From CBDHHC01 sp965263345 (GTDB taxonomy: Bacteria > Pseudomonadota > Alphaproteobacteria > Rhizobiales > CBDHHC01), in assembly GCA_965263345.1 (NCBI GenBank), contig CBDHHC010000024.1:124001-188000 (forward strand): DNA of 64,000 nucleotides, given 5' to 3'. Below, one piece after another: positions 15,498 to 23,982 of this stretch (positions within the stretch are counted from its first letter, which is position 1; each line of letters starts with the position of its first letter). The notes under the pieces are model-generated. The model had not been told where the DNA came from. It saw only the letters and a program-made list of their open reading frames with translations, and searched no databases. Both the position numbers and the translations under genes were made by a program.

Positions 15498-16973
15498 GTG
15501 ATGTTCGGCAGCTCTTCAGATACAGATATTATTAATGCCTTGATGAAATCTCAGGCGTTTATTGAATTTAAGCCCAACGGTACAATCGTTAATGCGAATG
15601 AGAATTTTTTGAATGCAATGGGATATAACCTGTCGGAAATCAAAGGGTCTCATCATTCAATGTTTGTTGAACCTGCATATGCAAACTCAGCAGAATATAA
15701 AGACTTTTGGAAAAGCCTGGCAAACGGAAGCTATTTCCAAGCCGAATTTAAGAGAGTTGCAAAAGGCGGGAAAGAAATTTGGATACAAGCAACTTATAAC
15801 CCCATAATGAACTCTAAAGGCGTTGTGACGAAGGTTGTAAAATTTGCATCAGATATCACCCAACAAAAGCTGGAAAATGCTAATTTTAAGGGCCAGCTGG
15901 AGGCAATTAATAAATCCCAGGCTGTCATTGAATTTGAGCTAGATGGCACAATTATTACAGCAAATGAAAACTTTTTAAATGCTGTTGGATATCAGTTAAA
16001 CGAAATCGTGGGCCAGCATCATTCGATGTTTGTTGAACCGAATGAGCGCAACAGTGCTGAATATAAACAATTCTGGCGTGATTTAGGAAACGGTTCCTTT
16101 AAAGCATCTGAATACAAGCGTGTGGGTAAAGGTGGTAAGGAAATCTGGATTCAGGCAACATATAATCCAATTCAGGATATGAATGGAAAACCATTTAAAG
16201 TAGTTAAGTTTGCCAATGATATCACAGCAATGGTACTTGAAAGACAACGAAAAGAAGAAACACAGCGACAAATTCAAATTCAAATAGATGGCATAAATGA
16301 TGCCGTACAAAATGCCAGCCAGCAGATCAGTGCAGTGAGCGGAGCAACATCTGAAACCTCTGTGAATGTCCAATCTGTATCAAGTGCAACAGAAGAGTTG
16401 TCGGCTTCAGTTGGTGAAATCAATTCTCAAGTAAATAGAGCCACTCAGGTCGCTTCTGGCGCAACTCAAGAAGCTGATAGAACAACAAGCATTGTAAATG
16501 GACTTGCTGAATCAACGCAGGAAATTGAAGAAGTCGTTGATCTGATTAGCGGCATTGCCGAGCAAACAAATTTGTTGGCTCTTAACGCCACAATCGAAGC
16601 GGCCAGAGCCGGAGAAGCTGGTAAAGGATTTGCTGTGGTCGCAAGTGAGGTGAAAGCCCTTGCCACACAAACAGCTAAAGCAACAGAGCAAATCAGTGAT
16701 CAGATCTCAAATGTGCAAAACACAACAAATGAAGCTGTGACAGCGATTGAGAGTATTTCTGGGACAATACGTGATATCAATGAAATTGCCTCTACAATCG
16801 CAAGCACCATTGAACAACAAGCCGGTGCAACAAAAGAAATTTCAGGAAACATGCATACAGCCTCCTCTGGTGTTGATATGATCTCCAATAGCGTATCCAG
16901 CATTTCAAGCGCGACAGATGAGGTCGTGAGAGCAACAGAAGAACTCACGAACATTGTGAGATCTGCAAGTTAA
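15498..16973 (+). CDS. Soluble chemoreceptor with two PAS domains
   Basis: This 491-residue methyl-accepting chemotaxis protein has no membrane segment. Two PAS domains of nearly the same sequence (about 10-130 and 132-250) each contain N-E-N-F-L-N-A-x-G-Y, H-H-S-M-F-V-E-P and G-K-E-I-W-I-Q-A-T-Y-N-P, so they arose by duplication. The MCP signalling domain follows (about 270-490), with the tip E-Q-T-N-L-L-A-L-N-A-T-I-E-A-A-R-A-G-E-A-G. The layout matches BdlA- and Aer-like cytosolic energy or redox sensors. The cofactor is unknown. It would signal to CheA in the cytoplasm. The start could be GTG at 15498 or ATG at 15501. Confidence 0.9.
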   Translation: MMFGSSSDTDIINALMKSQAFIEFKPNGTIVNANENFLNAMGYNLSEIKGSHHSMFVEPAYANSAEYKDFWKSLANGSYFQAEFKRVAKGGKEIWIQATYNPIMNSKGVVTKVVKFASDITQQKLENANFKGQLEAINKSQAVIEFELDGTIITANENFLNAVGYQLNEIVGQHHSMFVEPNERNSAEYKQFWRDLGNGSFKASEYKRVGKGGKEIWIQATYNPIQDMNGKPFKVVKFANDITAMVLERQRKEETQRQIQIQIDGINDAVQNASQQISAVSGATSETSVNVQSVSSATEELSASVGEINSQVNRATQVASGATQEADRTTSIVNGLAESTQEIEEVVDLISGIAEQTNLLALNATIEAARAGEAGKGFAVVASEVKALATQTAKATEQISDQISNVQNTTNEAVTAIESISGTIRDINEIASTIASTIEQQAGATKEISGNMHTASSGVDMISNSVSSISSATDEVVRATEELTNIVRSAS

Positions 16974-17152
16974 GATACACTAAGAAAGTTTGAGATAAGT
17001 TCATCACACGCCAGACCAGTCTGCTGTGTGATGTTGCTTTTCAAATCAACCACCTCTACCATCCCAAGCTTTGCCCAGGATTTGCGTACCTTAGGCATAA
17101 CAAGATCTGCAAGACCAGTCCGGCAAGACGCGATCTTCTCAACATCATACAT
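16970..17152 (-). CDS. Possible 60-residue small protein
   Basis: An open frame of 60 codons fills the gap between the chemoreceptor and the next gene on the opposite strand. The composition is protein-like (two Cys, one Trp, few repeats). It has no clear ribosome site and overlaps the chemoreceptor stop by 4 nt. It may be a remnant of a larger gene. No family recognised. Confidence 0.25.
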   Translation of the reverse strand: MYDVEKIASCRTGLADLVMPKVRKSWAKLGMVEVVDLKSNITQQTGLACDELISNFLSVS

Positions 17153-17251
17153 ATAACATAATTGACAATATTATATACCCAATATAGCGGAAATCTAATA
17201 TATATAACTCTTCTATCAAAAAACGATAATAAAGCCTTAGGTTTTAGCAAT

Positions 17252-18307
17252 ATGCCAATCACATCTCCAGAAAAACTTTTATCATATAAAAATATAGTAT
17301 TTATCCTGACGATAGTCTTGCTCCTCATCTTCATAAATAAAGCTAAAGCGGAAAACATCAAAAAAGAGACCCCACTTAAAATGCAGCTCAGTGTGCAAAC
17401 TCAAAAAGCCTATCAATTCTTGAAAAACTGGAAAAAGAAAAAGTCTGTTTTAGATCTTCAGCGACTTTTAGATTTTGAAATCAATTCCAAACTGGAGCGC
17501 GTGGGGTTCGAACATTATTTCTCATATAACCTGAGCCCCTTCTTGAAAGACCAATTCTATGCCTTTGCGGTTGATGGCTCTGGCGGGTATTATGCGTTTT
17601 GGGTGACAGCTGAGGCCACAGAGGAATATCCTGTTGTTTTGATAGATAGCGAAGGCGAGCATGACTATCTCGCCCCTTCATTATGGCAGTTCATTCATAA
17701 CATTCCTAAAAACCCGAACCTCACAGAATATATAAATGAATATTATGATGACATGATAGACGACTATAATGAATTACACGGTGTGGAACTTTCCCAAAAA
17801 GAGATAAAAGCAAAATTAAATGACGCAATAAAATTATTTCAAACAGAAATAAAGCGACTGGAAAAAACGCCAGCCTCAGACATCACAGCCCAAGACTTTA
17901 AAAAGCTTTTAAAAGAATTGGATGCTGAACAAGACAGACTAGAGAATGTTATTGCCCAATTCTCAAAACAGGAAAAGGTCGAGCTAACTGAAAATGACCA
18001 AAAGTCTTTTTCTCTCACATTTATCAAAAATATTAAAGATGCCTATTCCTATATGAATAACAATCTTGAGAAACATGTCACCATGCATTGGTATGGCAAT
18101 GTGCATGATAATTTGATAGAACTACAAAATTTGTCTGTGAGAGGCTACAATCGTTTTTTACCTGCCAAAGAGACGTTCAAAACATGGAAAGAATACATGC
18201 TGCCAAAGCTTGAAAAAAAGCTTGCGACACTTTCAAAACAAGAGCGCTTAAACAGCATAAGCGTAAAACAGCTTGAAGAAGCCTTTGATTATTTTATCAG
18301 CCGTTGA
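17252..18307 (+). CDS. Membrane-anchored or secreted protein with SUKH-like segment
   Basis: From the ATG at 17252 the protein has 351 residues; the frame is open further upstream but that part lacks a ribosome site. An N-terminal hydrophobic segment (about 14-32, ending K-A-K-A) is a signal peptide or anchor. Residues ~110-160 (F-A-V-D-G-S-G-G-Y-Y-A-F-W-V, then P-V-V-L-I-D-S-E-G and a W-Q-F-I helix) resemble the core of SMI1/KNR4 (SUKH) domains. The C-terminal half is helical and charged with coiled-coil potential. The match is by eye only, and SUKH domains with a signal sequence would be unusual. Confidence 0.55.
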   Translation: MPITSPEKLLSYKNIVFILTIVLLLIFINKAKAENIKKETPLKMQLSVQTQKAYQFLKNWKKKKSVLDLQRLLDFEINSKLERVGFEHYFSYNLSPFLKDQFYAFAVDGSGGYYAFWVTAEATEEYPVVLIDSEGEHDYLAPSLWQFIHNIPKNPNLTEYINEYYDDMIDDYNELHGVELSQKEIKAKLNDAIKLFQTEIKRLEKTPASDITAQDFKKLLKELDAEQDRLENVIAQFSKQEKVELTENDQKSFSLTFIKNIKDAYSYMNNNLEKHVTMHWYGNVHDNLIELQNLSVRGYNRFLPAKETFKTWKEYMLPKLEKKLATLSKQERLNSISVKQLEEAFDYFISR

Positions 18308-18320
18308 CGATAGAATAGAC

Positions 18321-18358
18321 AAAAAAATGAGGGCAAGACAATAATAGTCTTACCCTCA
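18321..18358 (-). terminator. Hairpin with minus-strand T-tract
   Basis: A 12-bp stem with one mismatch (TGAGGGCAAGAC at 18328-18339, GTCTTACCCTCA at 18347-18358) is followed on the minus strand by seven T. It would end transcripts from the serine hydrolase gene at 18613-19749 and may also slow plus-strand read-through. Its arms resemble the GTCTTACC repeat motif. Confidence 0.5.
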
Positions 18359-18483
18359 AGTAAATCTAAGTGGGGAGGAAACAAGTGAGGTATTGCACTT
18401 CCTATGAAATGAATATAACCCTGAACGAGATGAGAATAAGTGATATAGATCACACTTAATTCGATTTTGTAAAATAATATCCC

Positions 18484-18610
18484 TCCAACGCTTTGCAGCG
18501 CCTACAATACTGTCCCAAAAGTCAGTCTATCATATCGACATGGCACTATGTTGAGAGAATAGACTGAACGTTAGGGTGAGACTTACACAGTCTTACGCTC
18601 GAAAGGTCAC
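18484..18610. repeat. Dispersed intergenic repeat, segment B copy 1
   Basis: The stretch from about 18510 (CTGTCCCAAAAGTCAGTCTA) to 18610 closely matches 23018-23120. Shared blocks are TCATATCGA-ATGGCA, CTATGTT-AGAGAAT, CTGAACGTTAGGGT and a GTCTTA-CG-GAAGGT end. It is non-coding in both places. It lies between the hairpin at 18.34 kb and the serine hydrolase stop codon. Confidence 0.7.
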
Positions 18611-18612
18611 AA

Positions 18613-19749
18613 TCACACATCAATATCTAAATAATATTTCGCCATGTCTATAAAAGCACTTTCTGATGAAATGGCTTTACTGTTCGAAAAGGCAGCAATC
18701 CAAATATTTTTGTCAGGGAAATTTGCAAGAATTGTGTTAAAGCCAAGCCAGGCACCATTATGCATAACCATTTTATGTGAATGCCAATCTAGAAGAACCC
18801 ATCCATACCCATACCTCACCTCCTTGCCATGATTATCCTTAGTAGGTGAGAAAATCTTTTGGGTCATGGAAGGGCTTATGATCATATTATTATCCAAGGC
18901 ATGGACCCAGGCTGCCATATCTGTCAGGGAAGAATATACGCCCCCCGCACCATAAATAAAATTGCCTGTATTAAAATCAATATCTTCAAAAAACGGCCAT
19001 GCCGAATAAGAGGTTGCACGGTTCTTGATATTGAGAGGAAATTGCACAACTGCAGAGTTTTGCATATTGGCAGGTTTAAAGATATTCTCTTTGACAAAAT
19101 CGGGAAATGATTGATGGGTTGCCTTCTCAACCAGCGAAGCCAGAAGATTATAACCTCCATTGCTATAGTTATGTTCATCGCCGGGTTGAAACTTTAATTT
19201 ATTTTGTGTTTTGTAAAAATTATAAACATCCTCATTACTGCGATAAGGCTTAGACGTATCGGTGCTGTTAATTTCACCTTCATAGTTTGGCAGCCCGCTT
19301 AAATGATGCACCAGATGGCGCACTTTAATGTCATGCGTATAATCAGGCAGGTCTGTAAAATACATCTTTATGGCATCATCATCTGATATCTCTCCCCGCT
19401 CTTCAAGTATGGCAATACACATCGCCGTAAAGTGTTTGGTTATAGACCCCATTCTAAAATTTGTATGACAATCAACTTGTTCTTGTCTCTCTATATTCCT
19501 AAGACCATACCCCTTTTGAAAAACAGTCTCCCCATCCTGAATGACCATCACTGCCAACCCGGCAGCATTTGCCTCGTCATATCGTGAAAACTTTTCATCA
19601 AAAGGCGGGGTGTCAGAAACCTTAATCGTCATCATAATATCGCTTTCAAAAATAGGAATAAATTTTAAAAATTTTTGGCTCGTGTGAATAGAGGAGATTA
19701 TAGGAGAGCACATGGGTGAAATTGAGACATTTCTGACAAGGGCACGCAT
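18613..19749 (-). CDS. Serine beta-lactamase-like hydrolase (class C / esterase type)
   Basis: This 378-residue frame carries the S-x-x-K motif as S-I-T-K (about 102-105), Y-S-N (195-197, the Y-x-N motif) and H-N-G (the KTG-equivalent) near residue 333. These are the catalytic motifs of class C beta-lactamase/DD-peptidase/esterase EstB-like enzymes. Most such proteins are not antibiotic-resistance enzymes. No signal peptide is visible on the likely start. The first ~38 residues look untypical, and the double Met at residues 39-40 (about 19632-19635) is a better start. It would then be a cytosolic hydrolase. It is followed upstream by coq7 on the same strand with 16 nt between. Confidence 0.85.
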   Translation of the reverse strand: MRALVRNVSISPMCSPIISSIHTSQKFLKFIPIFESDIMMTIKVSDTPPFDEKFSRYDEANAAGLAVMVIQDGETVFQKGYGLRNIERQEQVDCHTNFRMGSITKHFTAMCIAILEERGEISDDDAIKMYFTDLPDYTHDIKVRHLVHHLSGLPNYEGEINSTDTSKPYRSNEDVYNFYKTQNKLKFQPGDEHNYSNGGYNLLASLVEKATHQSFPDFVKENIFKPANMQNSAVVQFPLNIKNRATSYSAWPFFEDIDFNTGNFIYGAGGVYSSLTDMAAWVHALDNNMIISPSMTQKIFSPTKDNHGKEVRYGYGWVLLDWHSHKMVMHNGAWLGFNTILANFPDKNIWIAAFSNSKAISSESAFIDMAKYYLDIDV

Positions 19750-19765
19750 GAAACCAGCCTGCCCC

Positions 19766-20353
19766 CTAAACAGAACGCTTTATCTCGTAAGACATTTTCG
19801 AGGACTCTCCATAGGTCGAACACCAGATCAAAAACTCTGTTGTTGATGCAATAATCCAGGTGAGGATTTTGGAGAATGTTGTGTCCTTAAAAATCCTCGC
19901 TTTTGCTTCGTTGAGATGATCCAGCTCTTCTTCTTGAATTGAGAGAATGATTTGATAAAGTTCAGGGTCCTTGTCTTTTAAGAAATGCAACTGTTCTTCC
20001 AGATGTCTATGAACCGTTTCCTCCACTGCTGCTGTACAGATCCATATGCTTGAACGCCCCATAAGTGCCGTCATCAAACCAAGAAAAAAACCTCCCGTCC
20101 ACCAAAGGAAAAGCGCCCGGCACGGATGGGCCTGACGTGATGGCATGGCCTCATAAAACAACCGACAATGATTAACTTCATCCTCATACATATGGCGCAA
20201 GAGACCAACAATATCCGGGTAGAGCACTTTGGACAAAGCAATCTGCGCCCCATAGATACGAATAGCCCCATATTCACCAGCATGATTAACTTTCAATATC
20301 CTGCCAATTGTCGTCTTGTTTTTAAGGTTCATTCTTACGTCTCGGTTTGTCAA
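19766..20353 (-). CDS. coq7: Coq7-type demethoxyubiquinone hydroxylase
   Basis: This 195-residue di-iron carboxylate protein has the full Coq7 ligand set: N-H-A-G-E (E27), E-D-E-V-N-H (E59, H62), V-E-E-T-V-H (about E111, H115) and E-E-E-L-D-H (about E143, H146). It performs the C6 hydroxylation late in ubiquinone synthesis and binds the membrane peripherally; the W-W-T-G-G-F-F-L-G-L stretch is the usual membrane-embedding hairpin. M8 (M-N-L-K-N-K) is an alternative start. It lies just upstream of the serine hydrolase on the same strand (16 nt between), so they may be co-transcribed, without an obvious metabolic link. Confidence 0.92.
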   Translation of the reverse strand: MTNRDVRMNLKNKTTIGRILKVNHAGEYGAIRIYGAQIALSKVLYPDIVGLLRHMYEDEVNHCRLFYEAMPSRQAHPCRALFLWWTGGFFLGLMTALMGRSSIWICTAAVEETVHRHLEEQLHFLKDKDPELYQIILSIQEEELDHLNEAKARIFKDTTFSKILTWIIASTTEFLIWCSTYGESSKMSYEIKRSV

Positions 20354-20486
20354 TAAGGTCTTATGTATTTGGTTATATCTATAAGAAGGACTTTATATCA
20401 CTGCCTCATGTTTGAATTATGCTCACATACTATTATGACAAGAAAATTGTTTTACGTTTATGAGGGCAGAGGCTTGCACCCTCCCA

Positions 20487-20640
20487 CTGTCATCCTGTGC
20501 GTGACAAGGGAATCCAGTACCTTTACAGGAATGGTCATGCTGACCGTTCCTCACAGTTCTTGCAATAACCAAAGAGGCAAGAACGATCAGACTGAAATGC
20601 AAGATCAGTCCGGCGTGGCTAAGACTTTGTAAATCTTACC
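20487..20640. repeat. Composite palindromic intergenic repeat, copy R1
   Basis: The first part (20489-20518) is a degenerate TGTCATCC...GACAAGGGAATCCAGT element, a type common between genes in alphaproteobacteria. It is followed at 20521 by CTTTACAGGAATGGTCA then TGACCGTTCCT, a palindrome around TGC, then GTTCTTGCAATAACCAAAGAGGCA. It ends with CTAAGACTTTGTAAATCTTACC. The same blocks recur at 21851-21950 (R2) and 22725-22810 (R3). R1 and R2 flank the decayed rhuM gene as direct repeats. Confidence 0.8.
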
Positions 20641-20647
20641 CGCGGGA

Positions 20648-21699
20648 CTAACTGGATTTTCTTTTATTTTTTATTTGAGCACTTAATTTTGAAAGAACTT
20701 TTTCTCCTTTTTTCTCTTTTTCAATTTTAGCTTGCTCTTTATATTTCCTGACTTCAGAAGAGGCTTTCTTTTTAGCTGTGCTCATACTTATGCGGCCAAA
20801 GTTATTTTCCTCAATGAGCGGTCGACCGTCCAGCTTTAACAGCCCCCTCATTTTATCTAGAAATTGTTGTAATGTTGTTGGCCTTCTCTGCTCAGCCTGA
20901 CTTTCAAAGAATTCCAACACCATACTGGTGACGAGATTAAGGGCATTGATTTCTTGTTCTGTGTATAGATTTTTTGCCGTTTGCGCTTCTTTGACTGATT
21001 GGCATATCACCAGAAAAATTCATGACACCTGCATTTGGTTTCTCAGCATCTACTCTGTCATATATGACTTCGGCAGCAGTTTGCTGCGTTGTGGCCCAAT
21101 GCATGGCATTCTGAATGGTGGAAAAGAAATTTTGCTTATCACTCTCATCCATCATGCCATAGTCACTGCAAAATGAGGCCAGTTCAAGCACGCGCGTCCA
21201 CATTCGTTTTTCTGAGGTCCGAATATGACGTATTTTGTCTAACAGGTCTTCAAAATAATCTGGACGGCCATCTGGGTCTTCTAGCCGTGGCACATCAACA
21301 ACAAAACCACTTATGAGATATTGGCGCAGGATTTCTGAGGCCCATCGACGAAATAAAATCCCTTGTTTAGAATTTACCCTGTAACCAACTGATAAAATTA
21401 CATCTAAACTATAAATAGAGACAGGTTTATCAGAATTTGCAATTTGCATTTTTTGCAAATTGGTTTCAGTTTCTAATTCTTCTTCTTTAAAAATATTACG
21501 TATATGACGTGATATAACGGAAATATCCCGTCCGAATAAATCTGCAATCTGCTTTTGCTGTCGCCCAAGGTTCCGTTCCCTCAAACTTAAGCTGAAACTC
21601 CTGACCATCTGCCTTTGTATACAAAATGAATTGATCGCCAGTCTCGATATCTTCAATCAATTCTACAGGCTGATTGTGTCCTGCTTCATCATCTGTCAT
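20648..21699 (-). pseudogene. rhuM: Decayed RhuM-family (virulence protein / phage-type) gene
   Basis: Three overlapping frames on one strand together make a RhuM protein: the start (M-T-D-D-E...Q-E-F-Q-L-K-F-E-G), the core with I-A-D-L-F-G-R-D-I-S-V-I-S-R-H-I-R-N-I-F-K and L-D-V-I-L-S-V-G-Y-R-V-N-S-K, and a tail with Y-T-E-Q-E-I-N-A-L-N. One frameshift lies near 21555 (an extra G after GCAAAA) and another near 20990. RhuM genes occur in genomic islands and beside restriction or toxin systems; their role is unclear. Repeats R1 and R2 flank it, so it probably came and decayed with mobile DNA. Confidence 0.85.
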
Positions 21700-21850
21700 T
21701 TAGAGGATTCCTTGGACTGCCTTTAAAAAACATTGCTACTTCTTCTTTAAGTCTAACATTTATAAATGATAATCTCAATATGTTCCTTCTTTGTTCTGTG
21801 TTTTTTACACAGGAATAATTACGGAATTGAATGGGGAATAAGAGGCAGTC

Positions 21851-21950
21851 ACTTTGCAGGAACGGTTATGATCTGGCTGTTCCTAGGACAGTTCTTGCAA
21901 TAACCAAAGAGGCATGAGTTGTTAGAAGTCAGACTGAGACTGCAAGATCA
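21851..21950. repeat. Palindromic intergenic repeat, copy R2
   Basis: The copy reads CTTTGCAGGAACGGTTATG, a diverged palindrome arm, then CAGTTCTTGCAATAACCAAA and GAGGCATGAG, and ends with CAGACTGAGACTGCAAGATC. It is in the same orientation as R1 and R3. The palindrome is partly eroded. Confidence 0.75.
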
Positions 21951-22724
21951 TTCATTGGCATTTGTTTCCACAGTTGAACACTTAGACTTGAAGTGAGGTT
22001 TCTCAATCCTTCAATTGTTGTTACATTGCTATAGTTCATCAAGTTCATTTTGAACAGATTGAGGTATCTCATTGAATTCTTATATCCTTAATTATACAAT
22101 AAAAATATAGTTTTTATCGTTCTTCAAAACCTAAAAAATCACAGGCTTCAAAAGATTATTTGTCTGAAGCTATGAATATCTTCATTTGAAGCAGTTAATC
22201 AAGTGTTTGCTTGGTATTATCAGCAAACTTAACACCAAAATTTTAGAATTTTGAATTTTTCAGTGCCAAGAATTATAGTTACTTAGAAATACCTGAAAGA
22301 CATTATTTCTACTTGTTTCTAAGAATAACTGCAGTGCATTTTTATAAATCCATAAATTTTACCACTTCTATCACTCGCTGAGAGTGATTAGCTTAATCAC
22401 TCTTCCGTATGATAATATGTTCATAGAGAACTATCTTGATGCATTATTTTACAAAAACCACTCTATCGCTCTAAATGCTAATTCTGCTCCATCATAATAC
22501 AAATAGCAACACTTTCCAGAAGGAGTAACGCCTCTGTCATTTACGTCAGAGGTTTGGATCATTGGTTTCGTAGCACTTTTTCTTCATTAAATGTAAAGTT
22601 TGGTATATTCATTTAACATCCTCTCAACATTAAGCTTAAAATTTTACTTATATACGAAGGACATGATGTTGCACATAGAAATTGATCCGCATATTTTTTT
22701 TATAATAAGTTATTTCGCAATAAA
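21951..22724. other. Non-coding AT-rich stretch
   Basis: No gene, RNA structure or convincing promoter was recognised in this ~770-bp stretch. Open frames that start here are short and have no ribosome site. Together with its repeat borders it is the largest gene-free interval of the window and probably marks decayed mobile DNA. Confidence 0.55.
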
Positions 22725-23120
22725 CCTTTGCAGGAACGGTCATGCTGACCGTTCCTCACGGTTCTTGCAATTACCAAAGAGGCATGATACAATCAGACAT
22801 ATCTGCAAGTTTTCTTGTATTTGGCGTGTCAAGGCCATGTTTAACTGTCATCCCGTGCTTGACAAGTTATCCAGTATCCATGGAATAATTTGTAACGCAC
22901 AGAAGTCTTATCGTGAAGGTTGTAGTTACTGGATCGCCGATCAAGTCGGCAGATTTCCAGCTGATGGAGCTTTACCAATTGCCATTTTATGCCGCGGGAC
23001 ATTGTGGTTTGCAACGCTGTCCCAAAAGTCAATCTATCATATCGATATGGCAACTATGTTTAGAGAATGGCCTGAACGTTAGGGTAAGTATATTTACAAA
23101 GTCTTAACCGCGAAGGTTAT
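22725..23120. repeat. Composite intergenic repeat, copy R3 plus segment B copy 2
   Basis: This is the fullest copy. AGGAACGGTCA-TGC-TGACCGTTCCT (about 22731-22755) is a perfect 11-bp palindrome, followed by GTTCTTGCAATTACCAAAGA. Then come a TGTCATCCCGTGCTTGACAA element (about 22847) and, inverted, ACTGGATCGCCGATCAAGTC (about 22927), both of the well-known alphaproteobacterial type. Segment B (23018-23120) matches 18510-18610. The order suggests a modular element assembled from two or three repeat types. Confidence 0.75.
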
Positions 23121-23266
23121 AATGGATTTTTACAGAGTATTACGATATATAAAATTAAATTACAATCCAAAATTAGTACAAAATATAACACTGAGGTTAT
23201 TGTCCGGGAATACTTAGATAAATTGATATCTATACAAAAAAATCCAAAAAACCAGGAAAAAAGTCC

Positions 23267-23295
23267 TTGACACCGTAACGGTACTATGCTAGTGT
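23267..23295 (+). promoter_or_regulatory. Candidate promoter/operator of the GTA-like cluster
   Basis: TTGACA (23267-23272) is a perfect -35 box. At 17 nt spacing the -10 would read TAGTGT, which keeps only the three best-conserved positions, so the promoter would be weak or need an activator. Overlapping it is an 11-bp dyad ACCGT-A-ACGGT (23272-23282), a possible operator. It lies ~220 bp before the first cluster gene. Confidence 0.45.
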
Positions 23296-23517
23296 TATGG
23301 CATAATCGAGAAAGAACCAAAGAAAACAGCCGTTTTTGATCTTATCTCGAAGAAATCCATAAAATTTCAACAAATCATAAAAAGATAGCGAATGAGAGCC
23401 GTTCCAAAATTTTTTGGGGCCAGGTATTTATCAGGAGCGATGAGTGCTGTGTAGTGAGACCTACATAAGCGAAGAGCAACGCCGCACCGGAGAATTTTGG
23501 GGCGGTGAAAGATATCA

Positions 23518-23982
23518 ATGACAACACAATCAGTGAAACCTGATTGGCAACACATCCTTACGCGTTATTTGGATGGCGTTCCGATCAGCGAACTTTTGCG
23601 TGTGCATAGCATCACAAAACTTCAGCTCTTTGACCATGCCGAGCGGCAGGGCTGGCTGGTGTTTTTGACCGATGACATGTTCAAGCGCCAGCTCGTGCGC
23701 AAATGGAATGTGCTCAAACGCATGTACACGCTGTTAGAACAAAAAATTGCAACCTTGGAAGAAAGACAGCTCATGACACCAAATGATGATGGGCAACAGG
23801 ACACCCGTGATGCGCAGACCTTAAAAACCCTTGTAGGTCTGTTTGAGAAAATCACGCAGCTAGAAAACAGTTTTACGAAAGAAGATGATGCCGCCAACGG
23901 AGCCAAACAAGACAGCCCCGCGGAGCACCTGCGCGCAGGCCTTAAGAACCGCCTTAGCAAATTGCACAAAAAAACAACTTGA
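23518..23982 (+). CDS. GTA g1-like protein, probable small terminase subunit
   Basis: This 154-residue helical protein sits directly before the large terminase gene, where RcGTA has g1, described as the small terminase. The N-terminal half (about 8-60: Y-L-D-G-V-P-I-S-E-L-L-R-V-H-S-I-T-K) looks like a helix-turn-helix, fitting a DNA-contacting TerS. The central part (about 65-115) is a coiled coil for oligomerisation. The basic tail (K-N-R-L-S-K-L-H-K-K) may contact TerL. GTAs package random DNA, so strict pac recognition would not be expected. The ATG follows GGCGGTGAAAG. The end overlaps the terL frame by 98 nt. Confidence 0.7.
   Translation: MTTQSVKPDWQHILTRYLDGVPISELLRVHSITKLQLFDHAERQGWLVFLTDDMFKRQLVRKWNVLKRMYTLLEQKIATLEERQLMTPNDDGQQDTRDAQTLKTLVGLFEKITQLENSFTKEDDAANGAKQDSPAEHLRAGLKNRLSKLHKKTT

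Noticed and set aside
17056..17361. 101-codon minus-strand frame opposite the start of the 17.25-kb gene
   Set aside because: Antisense of the signal-peptide region of the plus-strand gene; the hydrophobic run is a reflection of it.
18613..19749. Beta-lactam resistance gene
   Set aside because: The S-x-x-K/Y-x-N/H-x-G set is shared by many esterases and peptidases, and there is no signal peptide for periplasmic action, so resistance cannot be inferred.
20363..20632. 89-codon plus-strand frame after coq7
   Set aside because: It is composed largely of repeat R1 and the TGTCATCC-type element, so coding is unlikely.
22600..23082. 160-codon plus-strand frame in the repeat-rich gap
   Set aside because: It runs through palindromic repeat R3 and segment B, has no ribosome site and no protein-like pattern; it is an accident of repeat DNA.
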